A stretch of 64,000 nucleotides of DNA, taken from the NCBI GenBank assembly GCA_035535195.1, contig DATLQK010000075.1, positions 1 to 64,000 of the forward strand. Reading direction: 5' to 3'. A program made the translations under genes and the position numbers. The DNA is from JACDAN01 sp035535195. Its GTDB lineage: Bacteria; Actinomycetota; Thermoleophilia; Gaiellales; Gaiellaceae. Under the pieces are notes generated by a model that saw nothing but the letters and a program-made list of their open reading frames with translations, ran no database searches and was not told the DNA's origin. Shown piece after piece: positions 7,212 through 16,168 of this stretch. Positions within the stretch are counted from its first letter, which is position 1; each line of letters begins with the position of its first letter.

Positions 7212-8132
7212 CTAGGCGGTCGCCAGGTGAGCGTCGCGCTGGAGCTTTGGCCGCAGGTCGGAGAGGCAGTTCATGAACGCCTGCAGCGCGCCCGAGGGCG
7301 GCCCAGCCTCCCGCCGCCGGTAGACGACGATCCTGCGCTTCGGCGCCGGCGCGTCGGTCAGCGTGACCGCATGCAGCCTCTTCTCCTCGAGCTCCGCGGC
7401 GACCGCCGTGTGGGGGAGCAGCGCGACGCCGAGGCCTTGCTCGACCATCTTCTTCGCCGCGTCGATGTTGTCGAGCTCCATCACGCCACGCGGCACCGCG
7501 CCGACCTGCTCGAAGAACTCGCTCGTCAGCCGGTGGTAGCTCGAGGTGCGGTCGAAGAGGATCAGCTGGATGTCCGCGAGTCGGCCGGGGTCGACCGCGC
7601 CGCCCGCGGCCAGCGGGTGCTCGGGGTCGACGACGAGCACCAGCTCGTCCTCGTAGAGCGGGATCGCCTCCACCTGCGGGTGGTGGAGCGCGCGGCCGAG
7701 GCCGACCTGGACCTGGTCGCGCAGCACCAGCTCGAGCACCTCCTCGGAGTGGCCGGTGCGGACGGCCAGCGAGACCTTCGGATGCGTCCGCCGGAAGCGC
7801 GTCAGGATCCCGGGGAGGACGTAGGTGCTGACCGCAGGCGCCGCGCCGAGCGCCAGCTGGCCGCCCTCGCCACGCGCCAGCTCGTCGAGCAGGCGCCGGC
7901 CCGCTCGTGCTGCGTCAAGCGTTCGCTCTGCATACGGGAGAAAGGCACGACCTGCGTCCGAAAGTCGCATTCCCCTCCCTGAGCGAACGAACAGGACTGC
8001 GTTCAGCTCTGCCTCGAGACCCTTGATCCGCGCGGTCAGCGTCGGCTGGGTCACATACAGCACTTCCGCCGCCCGGCTGGCGCTGCCGCGCTTTGCGACC
8101 TCCACGAATGCGTCCAGTTGCTCCAACCGCAC
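7212..8132 (-). CDS. LysR-type transcriptional regulator (306 aa), probable aceBA regulator
   Basis: The N-terminal winged helix (1-60) matches LysR: LDAFVEVAKRGSASRAAEVL, then TQPTLTARIKGLEAEL and LFVRSGRGMRLSDAG. Residues 90-300 form the two-lobed effector domain (GAAPAVSTYVLPGIL, LVLVVDPEHPLAAGG). It is transcribed away from the malate synthase/isocitrate lyase genes, the usual position of a LysR regulator relative to its target. GTG 8132 is the start. TATACT (complement of 8141-8146) is 8 bases upstream and overlaps a TATAGA-N5-TCTATA operator, so autorepression is predicted. The effector is unknown. Confidence 0.92.
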   Translation of the reverse strand: MRLEQLDAFVEVAKRGSASRAAEVLYVTQPTLTARIKGLEAELNAVLFVRSGRGMRLSDAGRAFLPYAERTLDAARAGRRLLDELARGEGGQLALGAAPAVSTYVLPGILTRFRRTHPKVSLAVRTGHSEEVLELVLRDQVQVGLGRALHHPQVEAIPLYEDELVLVVDPEHPLAAGGAVDPGRLADIQLILFDRTSSYHRLTSEFFEQVGAVPRGVMELDNIDAAKKMVEQGLGVALLPHTAVAAELEEKRLHAVTLTDAPAPKRRIVVYRRREAGPPSGALQAFMNCLSDLRPKLQRDAHLATA

Positions 8133-8142
8133 GACGGTCGAG

Positions 8143-8159
8143 TATAGAGAACGTCTATA
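8143..8159. promoter_or_regulatory. LysR operator (TATAGA-N5-TCTATA)
   Basis: A perfect 6-bp inverted repeat with a 5-base spacer contains the T-N11-A core of LysR recognition sites. It overlaps the lysR -10 (8141-8146, minus) and is centred 65 bases before the transcription start predicted from TAGGGT (8204-8209) for the aceBA unit. A further half-site TTTATAG (8186-8192) lies nearer that promoter, where an activation site would be. Confidence 0.7.
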
Positions 8160-8203
8160 GGTGAGATTGAACTTCCCGCTTGGCGTTTATAGCTCGCGGC
8201 CCC

Positions 8204-8209
8204 TAGGGT
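8204..8209 (+). promoter_or_regulatory. Candidate -10 (TAGGGT) for small ORF-aceB-aceA
   Basis: TAGGGT predicts a start near 8216 and a leader of about 27 bases containing the GGAGG at 8231-8235. This is one of few leadered units in the window, consistent with regulated expression. Confidence 0.45.
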
Positions 8210-8315
8210 GGAGCGCCTCCAAGCGACCCAGGAGGTTGGACGGTGACCCTCATCAAGCGACTCAGGCGGCGAAAGCCGAAGGTTTCGACGCAGCAACTCG
8301 TCCTGCGCAGCGAGC

Positions 8316-9869
<1,554 letters not shown>

Positions 9870-9883
9870 GAGGAGAGGCTGCG

Positions 9884-11149
9884 GTGAGCAATGAGAACGG
9901 AAAATCGCGGTGGCACGGGATCCAGCGGGACTGGACGGCCGAGGACGTGGCGCGGCTCCAGGGGTCGGTTCACGTCGAGCACACGCTCGCCCGCCGGGGC
10001 GCCGAGCGCCTGTGGGAGCTCCTCCACAGCGAGGACTACCTTCCGACTTTGGGCGCGATCACTGGCGCGCAGGCTGTGCAGATGGTCAAGGCGGGGGCGA
10101 AGGGGATCTACGTCAGCGGCTGGCAGGTCGCGGGCGACAACAACCTCGCCGGCGAGACGTATCCCGACCAGAGCCTCTACCCGGCAAACAGCGTGCCCGC
10201 CATGGTGCGGCGGCTGAACAGGGCGCTGCAGCGCGCGGACCAGATCGAGGTTCAGGAGGGAAAGGTCACGCGCGACTGGTTCGTCCCGATCGTCGCGGAC
10301 GCCGAGGCAGGCTTCGGCGGGAACCTCAACTCGTTCGAGCTGATGAAGTCGATGATCGAGGCCGGCGCCGCGGGCGTGCACTTCGAGGACCAGCTCGCGT
10401 CCGAGAAGAAGTGCGGCCACCTCGGCGGGAAGGTACTCGTGCCGACCGCGCAGTTCGTCGGGACGCTGAAGGCGGCCCGGCTGGCTGCGGACGTGATGGG
10501 CGTGCCGACCGTGCTGGTCGCCCGCACCGACGCCGACGCCGCAACGCTGCTGACGAGCGACGTCGACCCGGCGGACGAGGAGTTCCTCACCGGCGAGCGC
10601 ACGCCCGAGGGGTTCTTCACCGTGCGTCCCGGAATCGAGGCCAGCATCAAGCGCTCCCTCGCGTACGCGCCGCACGCGGACCTCGTCTGGTTCGAGACCT
10701 CGACGCCGGACCTGGGCGAGGCGCGCGAGTTCGCCGCGGCGATCCACGAGCGGTTCCCGGGGAAGCTGATGGCGTACAACTGCTCGCCGTCGTTCAACTG
10801 GCGCAAGCACCTGGACGACGACCAGATCGCGCGGTTCCAGGTCGAGCTCGGCGAGCTGGGCTACAAGTTCCAGTTCATCACGCTCGCCGGGTTCCACTCG
10901 CTGAATGCGGCGATGTTCGAGCTGGCGCGCGGCTACGTCGACGAGGGGATGCCGGCGTACGTGCGGGTGCAGGAGCGCGAGTTCGAGCTCGAGGCCGAGG
11001 GTTACACCGCCACGCGGCACCAGCGCGAGGTCGGGGCCGGCTACTTCGACGCCGTCGCGCAGGCGATCTCGGGCGGCAAGTCGTCGACCCTGGCGCTCAA
11101 GGGCTCGACCGAGGAGGCGCAGTTCGAACCCGCTGCAGCTCGGAGCTGA
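9884..11149 (+). CDS. aceA: Isocitrate lyase
   Basis: This enzyme cleaves isocitrate to glyoxylate and succinate. The active-site loop KKCGHLGGKVLVPT with the catalytic Cys is intact. So are SGWQVAGDNN, FVPIVADAEAGFGG, ARTDADAATLL and YNCSPSFNW. Its 421 residues are usual for the bacterial enzyme. GTG 9884 is preceded by AGGAGAGG (9871-9878). It is cotranscribed with aceB, so the pair allows growth on acetate or fatty acids. The final 53 bases overlap the convergent uracil-DNA glycosylase gene. Confidence 0.97.
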   Translation: MSNENGKSRWHGIQRDWTAEDVARLQGSVHVEHTLARRGAERLWELLHSEDYLPTLGAITGAQAVQMVKAGAKGIYVSGWQVAGDNNLAGETYPDQSLYPANSVPAMVRRLNRALQRADQIEVQEGKVTRDWFVPIVADAEAGFGGNLNSFELMKSMIEAGAAGVHFEDQLASEKKCGHLGGKVLVPTAQFVGTLKAARLAADVMGVPTVLVARTDADAATLLTSDVDPADEEFLTGERTPEGFFTVRPGIEASIKRSLAYAPHADLVWFETSTPDLGEAREFAAAIHERFPGKLMAYNCSPSFNWRKHLDDDQIARFQVELGELGYKFQFITLAGFHSLNAAMFELARGYVDEGMPAYVRVQEREFELEAEGYTATRHQREVGAGYFDAVAQAISGGKSSTLALKGSTEEAQFEPAAARS

Positions 11150-11726
11150 CCAGCTCGAGCGCCCGTGCGAGCCGGTCGCGGTTCGCCGGGTCGTTGTGCC
11201 AGCGTGAGGTCCCGGACGGATGGGGCAGCGGGATCGCCGCGGCCCCGTCCAACTCGAACCGCTCGCCGATCGCCTCCGTGAGATTCGTGATCCCCAGCAG
11301 GCGGCGGGCGCTCAAACCGCCGACGACGAGGATCAGCTGGGGCCGGATCAGGCGCAGCTCCCACTCGCGCCAGAACGAGCAGAGCTGCTGTTCGCGGGGC
11401 GCCGGCGTGCGGTCGCCATTCCCCGAAGGCGCCTTGCCCGGGTAGCACCGTGTGACCGAGGCGCAGTAGAAGGTGGCGTAGAACTCGTCCTCCTCCAGCT
11501 CGAGCCAGCGGCGGAGCGTGCGCCCGGCGCGGCCTCGCCAGGGCAGCCGCTCGATGCCCTCGAGCTCACCGGGCGCCTGACCGTGGATGTACGCGCGCTG
11601 GCCCGTGTAGGGCTGGACGACCGGGAGCGAGTAGAGCGGAAAGCCCTCTTCCGCGCAGGCCCGGCACACGCGGTTGTCGCGCTGGAGAGAGGCGATGGAG
11701 GAGTAGCGCGACCGGCGCCGCGTCAA
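11097..11726 (-). CDS. Uracil-DNA glycosylase superfamily protein, Fe-S type (209 aa)
   Basis: This is a base-excision repair enzyme of the COG1573 kind. Motif 1 reads IHGQAPGELEG, and the late motif reads LPHPSGTSRW. Four cysteines are placed as in the 4Fe-4S family 4 enzymes: CRAC near residue 20, TRCYPGK and QQLCSFW. The gene starts with TTG at 11726, chosen because TTGA overlaps the stop of the upstream methyltransferase and no ATG or GTG precedes the first conserved residues. The C terminus overlaps the aceA coding sequence by 53 bases in convergent orientation. Substrate range is not deducible. Confidence 0.8.
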   Translation of the reverse strand: MTRRRSRYSSIASLQRDNRVCRACAEEGFPLYSLPVVQPYTGQRAYIHGQAPGELEGIERLPWRGRAGRTLRRWLELEEDEFYATFYCASVTRCYPGKAPSGNGDRTPAPREQQLCSFWREWELRLIRPQLILVVGGLSARRLLGITNLTEAIGERFELDGAAAIPLPHPSGTSRWHNDPANRDRLARALELVSSELQRVRTAPPRSSP

Positions 11727-12310
11727 GGCGCGGCGACCATCACGAAGTAGCCGTTCTCGTGGAGCACCCGCCCGCCGAGCTCGCGGGCGAGCTCCTCGGG
11801 GACGAAGACACGCTTGTAGACCTGCCACCGCGAGCCGTCCTTCAGCCGGCGCTCCTCCCAGCGCTCGGCCTCCTCGCCCTCGCCGAGGACGGTGCCGACC
11901 ACCACGAGCTCTCGCGTGACGCGTCGCGCTTCCGTCAGGAAACGAGCCCGATCGTCGTCCTCGAGGTGGCAGTAGAAGTAGCTCGTGAACAACCGGTCGA
12001 ACGTGCCGTCCTCGAAGGGGAGGTCGAGCGCGTCGCCGACGACGAACTCGGCGTTCGGGGCCTGCTCGCTGGCGACCGCGATCATGCCCTCGCTCTGGTC
12101 GAGTCCGGTGACCTCGCCCCGAAGGTGACGGGTCATGAAGCCGGTGCCGCAGCCCACGTCGAGCGTGCGGGCCGGGGGGAGCGCGGCGATCCAGCCCTCC
12201 AGCCCCGTCCTCGCCTCGTCCCAGCCGGGCCGGCTGCGTTGCTCGTAGAGGCCCCGGCCGAGCCACCAGTCGTCGTACTCGCGCGCCCTCGCCTCGTAGT
12301 ACGCCTTCAC
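11723..12310 (-). CDS. Class I SAM-dependent methyltransferase (195 aa)
   Basis: Motif I is LDVGCGTGFMTRHL. It is followed by VTGLDQSEGMIAVA, VVGDALDLPFEDGTFDRLFTSYF and VTRELVVVGTV, the Rossmann-type order of class I methyltransferases (UbiE/Methyltransf_11 type). The start was taken as GTG 12310 (MKAYYEARAREYDDWW) after a TAGGAG. GTG 12328, six codons earlier and abutting the divergent ftcD start, is also open. It is coupled to the downstream UDG gene through TTGA. The acceptor substrate is unknown. Confidence 0.85.
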   Translation of the reverse strand: MKAYYEARAREYDDWWLGRGLYEQRSRPGWDEARTGLEGWIAALPPARTLDVGCGTGFMTRHLRGEVTGLDQSEGMIAVASEQAPNAEFVVGDALDLPFEDGTFDRLFTSYFYCHLEDDDRARFLTEARRVTRELVVVGTVLGEGEEAERWEERRLKDGSRWQVYKRVFVPEELARELGGRVLHENGYFVMVAAP

Positions 12311-12316
12311 GGCTCC

Positions 12317-12322
12317 TAGAGT
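12317..12322 (+). promoter_or_regulatory. -10 element (TAGAGT) of leaderless ftcD
   Basis: TAGAGT ends 6 bases before the GTG at 12329. No Shine-Dalgarno exists, and the divergent methyltransferase start is less than 20 bases away, leaving no room for a leader. Confidence 0.6.
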
Positions 12323-12328
12323 TACCAC

Positions 12329-13216
12329 GTGCTTCCGCTCGAGGCCGTCCCGAACTTCTCGGAGGGTCGGGACCGAGGCGTGATCGACGAGATCGGCGCC
12401 GCGCTCTCGTCGGCTGCGCGCCTGCTGGACGTTCACTCCGACGCGGACCACCACCGGTCGGTCTTCACCCTCGTCGGCGAGAACGAGCAGCTCGTCGAGG
12501 CGCTGCTCGCCGGGATCGCGGTCGCCCGGGATCGCATCGACCTGCGGCGCCACGAAGGCGTGCACCCGCGGATCGGCGCGGCCGACGTCGTGCCGGTGGT
12601 CCCGCTTGGCACCGGAGACATGCCGCGGGCGCGCGAGGCGTCGCTCGAGCTGGGGCGGCGGATCGGCGAGGAGCTCGGCCTGCCCGTGTTCCTCTACGGC
12701 GAGCTCGCGCCGGAGCGCGGGCCTGCCTTCTTCCGGAGCGGCGGATCCGAGGAGCTTGCGCGACGGCTGGCGGAGGGCAAGCTGAAGCCGGACTTCGGGC
12801 CGGGTGAGCTGCATCCGTCGGCAGGCGGCGTGATCGTGGGCGCCCGGCGCCCGCTGATCGCGTTCAACGTGGAGCTGCGGGGCGGGACGGTCGACGACGC
12901 CCGCGCGATCGCGTCGGTCGTCCGCGAGCGCGACGGCGGTTTCCCCGGTGTCCGCGCGCTCGGGCTCGATTTGCCGGGCTCCGGCCGGATCCAGGTGAGC
13001 ATGAACGTCGAGAACTGGGAGGCGGCCGCGCTCCACGAGGTCATGGCGCGGGTCGAGTCGGAGGCCGCCTCGCGCGGCGTCGAGGTAGCGCGCGCCGAGC
13101 TCGTCGGGCTGATGCCGGCCGGTGCCGCTGCCGCGGCCGCCGGGGCGCAGCTGCGGATCGACGGCTTCGACGCTACGCGGCTGCTGGAGCTGCGGCTGCT
13201 CGACGACCCGCGATGA
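12329..13216 (+). CDS. ftcD: Glutamate formimidoyltransferase
   Basis: This enzyme transfers the formimino group of N-formimino-glutamate to tetrahydrofolate, the last step of histidine degradation. The opening LPLEAVPNFSEGRD and later HSDADHHRSVFTLVG, DLRRHEGVHPRIGAADVVP, FLYGELA and GVRALGLDLPGSGRIQVSMN are family signatures. Its 295 residues cover only the transferase domain, and the cyclodeaminase domain of the mammalian bifunctional enzyme is absent. GTG 12329 is the start. The gene stands apart from hutH-hutU-hutI, separated by a convergent MFS gene whose end overlaps it by 44 bases. Confidence 0.93.
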   Translation: MLPLEAVPNFSEGRDRGVIDEIGAALSSAARLLDVHSDADHHRSVFTLVGENEQLVEALLAGIAVARDRIDLRRHEGVHPRIGAADVVPVVPLGTGDMPRAREASLELGRRIGEELGLPVFLYGELAPERGPAFFRSGGSEELARRLAEGKLKPDFGPGELHPSAGGVIVGARRPLIAFNVELRGGTVDDARAIASVVRERDGGFPGVRALGLDLPGSGRIQVSMNVENWEAAALHEVMARVESEAASRGVEVARAELVGLMPAGAAAAAAGAQLRIDGFDATRLLELRLLDDPR

Positions 13217-14381
13217 GCACGCCGGCCACGGCCGTCGCGGGGATCGCGAGCGCGGCGGCGGCGAACACGACCTGAGGCTCGGCGACCGCGAAGAGCGGCG
13301 CGACGAGAAGCAGCCCCGTCGCGTGGGCGCCTCGGTGGACGAGCGCGATCAGGCCCACGACGCGGCCCAGCAGGCGATCGGGGATTTGCTCCTGTGCCGC
13401 GGAGTTCACGAGCACCCACGCGGCGCCCTGGCCGAGTCCGACGACGACGGCGGCGGCGAGGGCGATCCCCACAGAGTCGGCGACGGCGAAGAGTGCGTAG
13501 CCCGGCAGGTAGGCGATCCAGGCCAGGATGCTCCCGAGCGCCTTGCGGCGGACGTCGATGCGGACGAGCACGATTCCGGCAATGATCGAGCCGAGCGCGT
13601 ACCCGGCGGCCACGACCGAGAACGCGGCGGCGCCGCGCCCGAGGTCGCTCCGCACGAGCTCGGGCACGCCGACGATCCACGTGCCCGAGGAGATCGTGAC
13701 CGTCACGGCGAGGACGCCGACGGCGGCGGCGAGCATCGGGAGCGGTCGCAAGGCCGCGAATCCCTCCGCGATGTGCGGCGGTTCCTCGTGGACGACCGCC
13801 CGCCGCGCCGTCACCCCGGCGAGGAGTGCGGCGGACGCGACGAACGAAATGGCGTTGAGCAGGAAGAAGGCCGAGAGCGGCACGAACGCGAGGAGCAGCG
13901 CCGCGAGCGCCCAGCCGGTGACCGAGAGCGCATCTGCCGTGGCGCGGACGAGACCGTTCGCCGCCTGAACGTTCCCTCGCTCCACGAGTGCAGGGAGGAG
14001 CGCGCCGTACGCCGGTGCGAAGTAGCTGGCCGCCGCGGTGAGCACGAAGGCCGCCGCCACGAGGACGCCGAGCGGCAGATCGCCCCTAAGCCCCATCACC
14101 GCGACCGGAATGAGCACCGCCGCGCGGACGAGGTCAGCGGCGATCATCGTCCGTCGGCGGTCCCAGCGGTCGGCGGCGAGGCCGCCGTGGAGGCCGAAGA
14201 GCAGCGCGGGGACGCTGTCGGCGAGCCGCACCGCGATCACTCCGAGCGGTCCACCGGCCTCCAACGCGAACCACATGAGCGCGATGTACTGGAACGCGTC
14301 GCCGAGCTCACTGATCGAGATCGCGAGATACGTCCGGCCGAAGTCACGGCGACGGAGCAGCGCGCGAATGCGGTCGGGCAT
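13173..14381 (-). CDS. MFS transporter (402 aa)
   Basis: Twelve hydrophobic helices are visible, and the loop GGLAADRWDRRRTMIAADLVR between helices 2 and 3 is the MFS GxxxDRxxRR motif. The N terminus IRALLRRRDFGRTYLAISISELGDAFQYIAL is typical of the DHA3/enterobactin-exporter-like group. It lies between ftcD and hutH on the opposite strand, overlapping the ftcD end, and its promoter region is shared with hutH. A role in histidine or urocanate movement is conceivable from position only, because this MFS group usually exports drugs or siderophores. CAGACT precedes the ATG by 6 bases. Confidence 0.88.
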   Translation of the reverse strand: MPDRIRALLRRRDFGRTYLAISISELGDAFQYIALMWFALEAGGPLGVIAVRLADSVPALLFGLHGGLAADRWDRRRTMIAADLVRAAVLIPVAVMGLRGDLPLGVLVAAAFVLTAAASYFAPAYGALLPALVERGNVQAANGLVRATADALSVTGWALAALLLAFVPLSAFFLLNAISFVASAALLAGVTARRAVVHEEPPHIAEGFAALRPLPMLAAAVGVLAVTVTISSGTWIVGVPELVRSDLGRGAAAFSVVAAGYALGSIIAGIVLVRIDVRRKALGSILAWIAYLPGYALFAVADSVGIALAAAVVVGLGQGAAWVLVNSAAQEQIPDRLLGRVVGLIALVHRGAHATGLLLVAPLFAVAEPQVVFAAAALAIPATAVAGVLIAGRRAAAAPAAA

Positions 14382-14409
14382 CGAGCCAGTCTGCCCGAGT
14401 GGCCGGAGC

Positions 14410-14415
14410 TAGACT
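14410..14415 (+). promoter_or_regulatory. -10 element (TAGACT) of the hutH-hutU-hutI unit
   Basis: TAGACT ends 8 bases before the hutH ATG at 14424. No ribosome-binding site lies between, so a leaderless start is predicted for the operon. Confidence 0.55.
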
Positions 14416-14423
14416 GGCGCGCG

Positions 14424-15962
14424 ATGGCGCGGACGAAGGCGATCGCGCTAGCAGCCTCCCTCTCGGTCGAAGACGTCTGGGAAGTGGCCGTCGGTGGCGC
14501 GCCGGCGTCCGTGGCCGAGGAGGCGAAGGAGCGGATGCGGGCGTCCCGCGAGGTGGTCGAGCGCGCGGCGGCGAATCCGGAGCGCACCTACGGCGTCAAC
14601 ACCGGGTTCGGCCGGTTCGTGACGAAGACGATCCCGTCGGAGCTGGCGGACGAGCTGCAGGTGCGGTTGCTCCGCAGTCATGCGTGCGGCGTCGGCGATC
14701 CGTATCCCGACGAGATCGTGCGTGCGGCGCTGCTGCTGCGGGCGAATGCGCTCGCGACCGGCTGCTCCGGGACCCGTGGCGAGGTCGCCGAGCTGCTCGT
14801 CGAGTGCCTGAACCGGGGCGTCCTACCTCGGGTTCCCAGCCGCGGCTCCGTCGGAGCCAGCGGCGACCTGGCGCCGCTCGCCCATCTCGCCCTGCCGCTG
14901 ATCGGAGAGGGCGAGGCGTGGGTCGAGGGTGACCTCCTGCCCGGTGGGGATGCGCTGGCGCGCGTCGGGCTCGAGCCGCTCCACCTGCGGGCGAAGGAGG
15001 GCCTCTCGCTCATCAACGGGACGCAGTTCATGGCCGCCTTCGGGGCGCTCGGAGTCGTGCGCGCGAAGCGGCTGGCGGCCGCGGCGGACATCGCGTGCGC
15101 GATGTCGGTGGAGGCGCTGCAGGGCTCGACGCAGGGCTTCCGGCCGGAGATCCAGGAGCTCCGTCCGCTGCGCGGCCAGGCCGAGTCAGCGGCAAACGTC
15201 ATGCGACTGCTCGACGGGTCCACCGTGATGGCCTCCCACCGGTGGTGCGGCCGCGTGCAGGACGCCTACTCGCTCCGGTGCGCACCGCAGGTTCACGGGG
15301 CGTCGCGCGACCTGCTCCGCTACATAGAGGAGACGGTGGCCGTCGAGCTGAACGCCGCGACCGACAACCCGCTCGTGCTCGTCGACGAGGAAGAGATCGT
15401 CTCCGCGGGGAACTTCCACGGACAGCCCGTTGCCTTTGCCCTGGACGCGCTGGCGATGGCGGTGTCGGAGCTCGCGAACATCTCGGAACGGCGGACGGAG
15501 CGGCTCGTCAACCCGGCGCTCTCCGAGGGCTTGCCGGCGTTCCTCGCGCCGAACGGCGGGCTCAACTCCGGCTTCATGATCCCGCAGTACGTGGCCGCGT
15601 CGCTCGTCAGCGAGAACAAGGCGCTCGCGCATCCGGCGAGCGTCGACTCCATCCCGACGAGCGCCGGCCAGGAGGATCATGTGTCCATGGGCAATGCCGC
15701 CGGGCTGAAGGCGTGGCAGGTGCTGGCGAACGCCGAGCGGGCGCTGGCGATCGAGCTGCTCGCGGGCGCGCAGGCCGTCGAGTTCCTGGCGCCGCTCGAG
15801 CCCGGTGTGGGAACCGAGGCCGCTCGGCGCTTCGTGCGAACGCTTTCGCCGCGGGTGACGGAGGACCGGTCCCTCGCCGCGGACATCGAGTCGGTGGCGG
15901 CAGCGATCCGCGGCGGAGCGGTGGCGGACTCTGTCGAGGCAGAGGTGGGCGAGCTGCGGTGA
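14424..15962 (+). CDS. hutH: Histidine ammonia-lyase
   Basis: This enzyme deaminates histidine to urocanate. The MIO prosthetic group forms from Ala-Ser-Gly at about residues 145-147 inside GSVGASGDLAPLAHLALP. Also visible are YGVNTGFGRF near residue 57, LINGTQFMAA, VQDAYSLRCAPQVHGA and FHGQPVAFALDALAMA. Its 512 residues are normal. ATG 14424 was chosen over earlier in-frame codons because MARTKAIALAASLSVEDVWEVAVGG matches the family N terminus and a TAGACT -10 lies 8 bases upstream. First gene of a GTGA-coupled hut operon. Confidence 0.96.
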   Translation: MARTKAIALAASLSVEDVWEVAVGGAPASVAEEAKERMRASREVVERAAANPERTYGVNTGFGRFVTKTIPSELADELQVRLLRSHACGVGDPYPDEIVRAALLLRANALATGCSGTRGEVAELLVECLNRGVLPRVPSRGSVGASGDLAPLAHLALPLIGEGEAWVEGDLLPGGDALARVGLEPLHLRAKEGLSLINGTQFMAAFGALGVVRAKRLAAAADIACAMSVEALQGSTQGFRPEIQELRPLRGQAESAANVMRLLDGSTVMASHRWCGRVQDAYSLRCAPQVHGASRDLLRYIEETVAVELNAATDNPLVLVDEEEIVSAGNFHGQPVAFALDALAMAVSELANISERRTERLVNPALSEGLPAFLAPNGGLNSGFMIPQYVAASLVSENKALAHPASVDSIPTSAGQEDHVSMGNAAGLKAWQVLANAERALAIELLAGAQAVEFLAPLEPGVGTEAARRFVRTLSPRVTEDRSLAADIESVAAAIRGGAVADSVEAEVGELR

Positions 15963-16168
15963 GCGCTCGGCGGCAGCTCCCGAAACGGCCGTTCCGCGAC
16001 AGCGCGATCTTCTACGGCGTGCTGGCGTTGCTCGGCTTCGGCTTCCTGCTCCTGACGGGACAGGAGGCCGGCCGCGCGGCCTTCGGTGCGTTCGCCGCCT
16101 TCGCGCTGGCGACGTCGTGGAGCTGGTGGCGCTTCGCCCGGGCGCGGGAGCAGGAGGAGGAAAAGTGA
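15959..16168 (+). CDS. 69-aa two-TM protein inside the hut operon
   Basis: GTG 15959 overlaps the hutH stop (GTGA), and its own stop overlaps the hutU start in the same way, so it is translationally locked into the operon. The sequence MSARRQLPKRPFRDSAIFYG is basic at the start. Two hydrophobic helices follow (VLALLGFGFLLL and AFGAFAAFALATSWSWW), then an acidic C terminus, REQEEEK. No family is recognised. Its place suggests a membrane partner of histidine catabolism, perhaps for uptake or anchoring, but this is inference. Confidence 0.65.
   Translation: MSARRQLPKRPFRDSAIFYGVLALLGFGFLLLTGQEAGRAAFGAFAAFALATSWSWWRFARAREQEEEK

Noticed and set aside
13122..14423. In-frame extension of hutH back to 13122
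   Set aside because: The extension is antisense to the MFS transporter, consists of charged low-complexity residues, and hutH homology starts at 14424.
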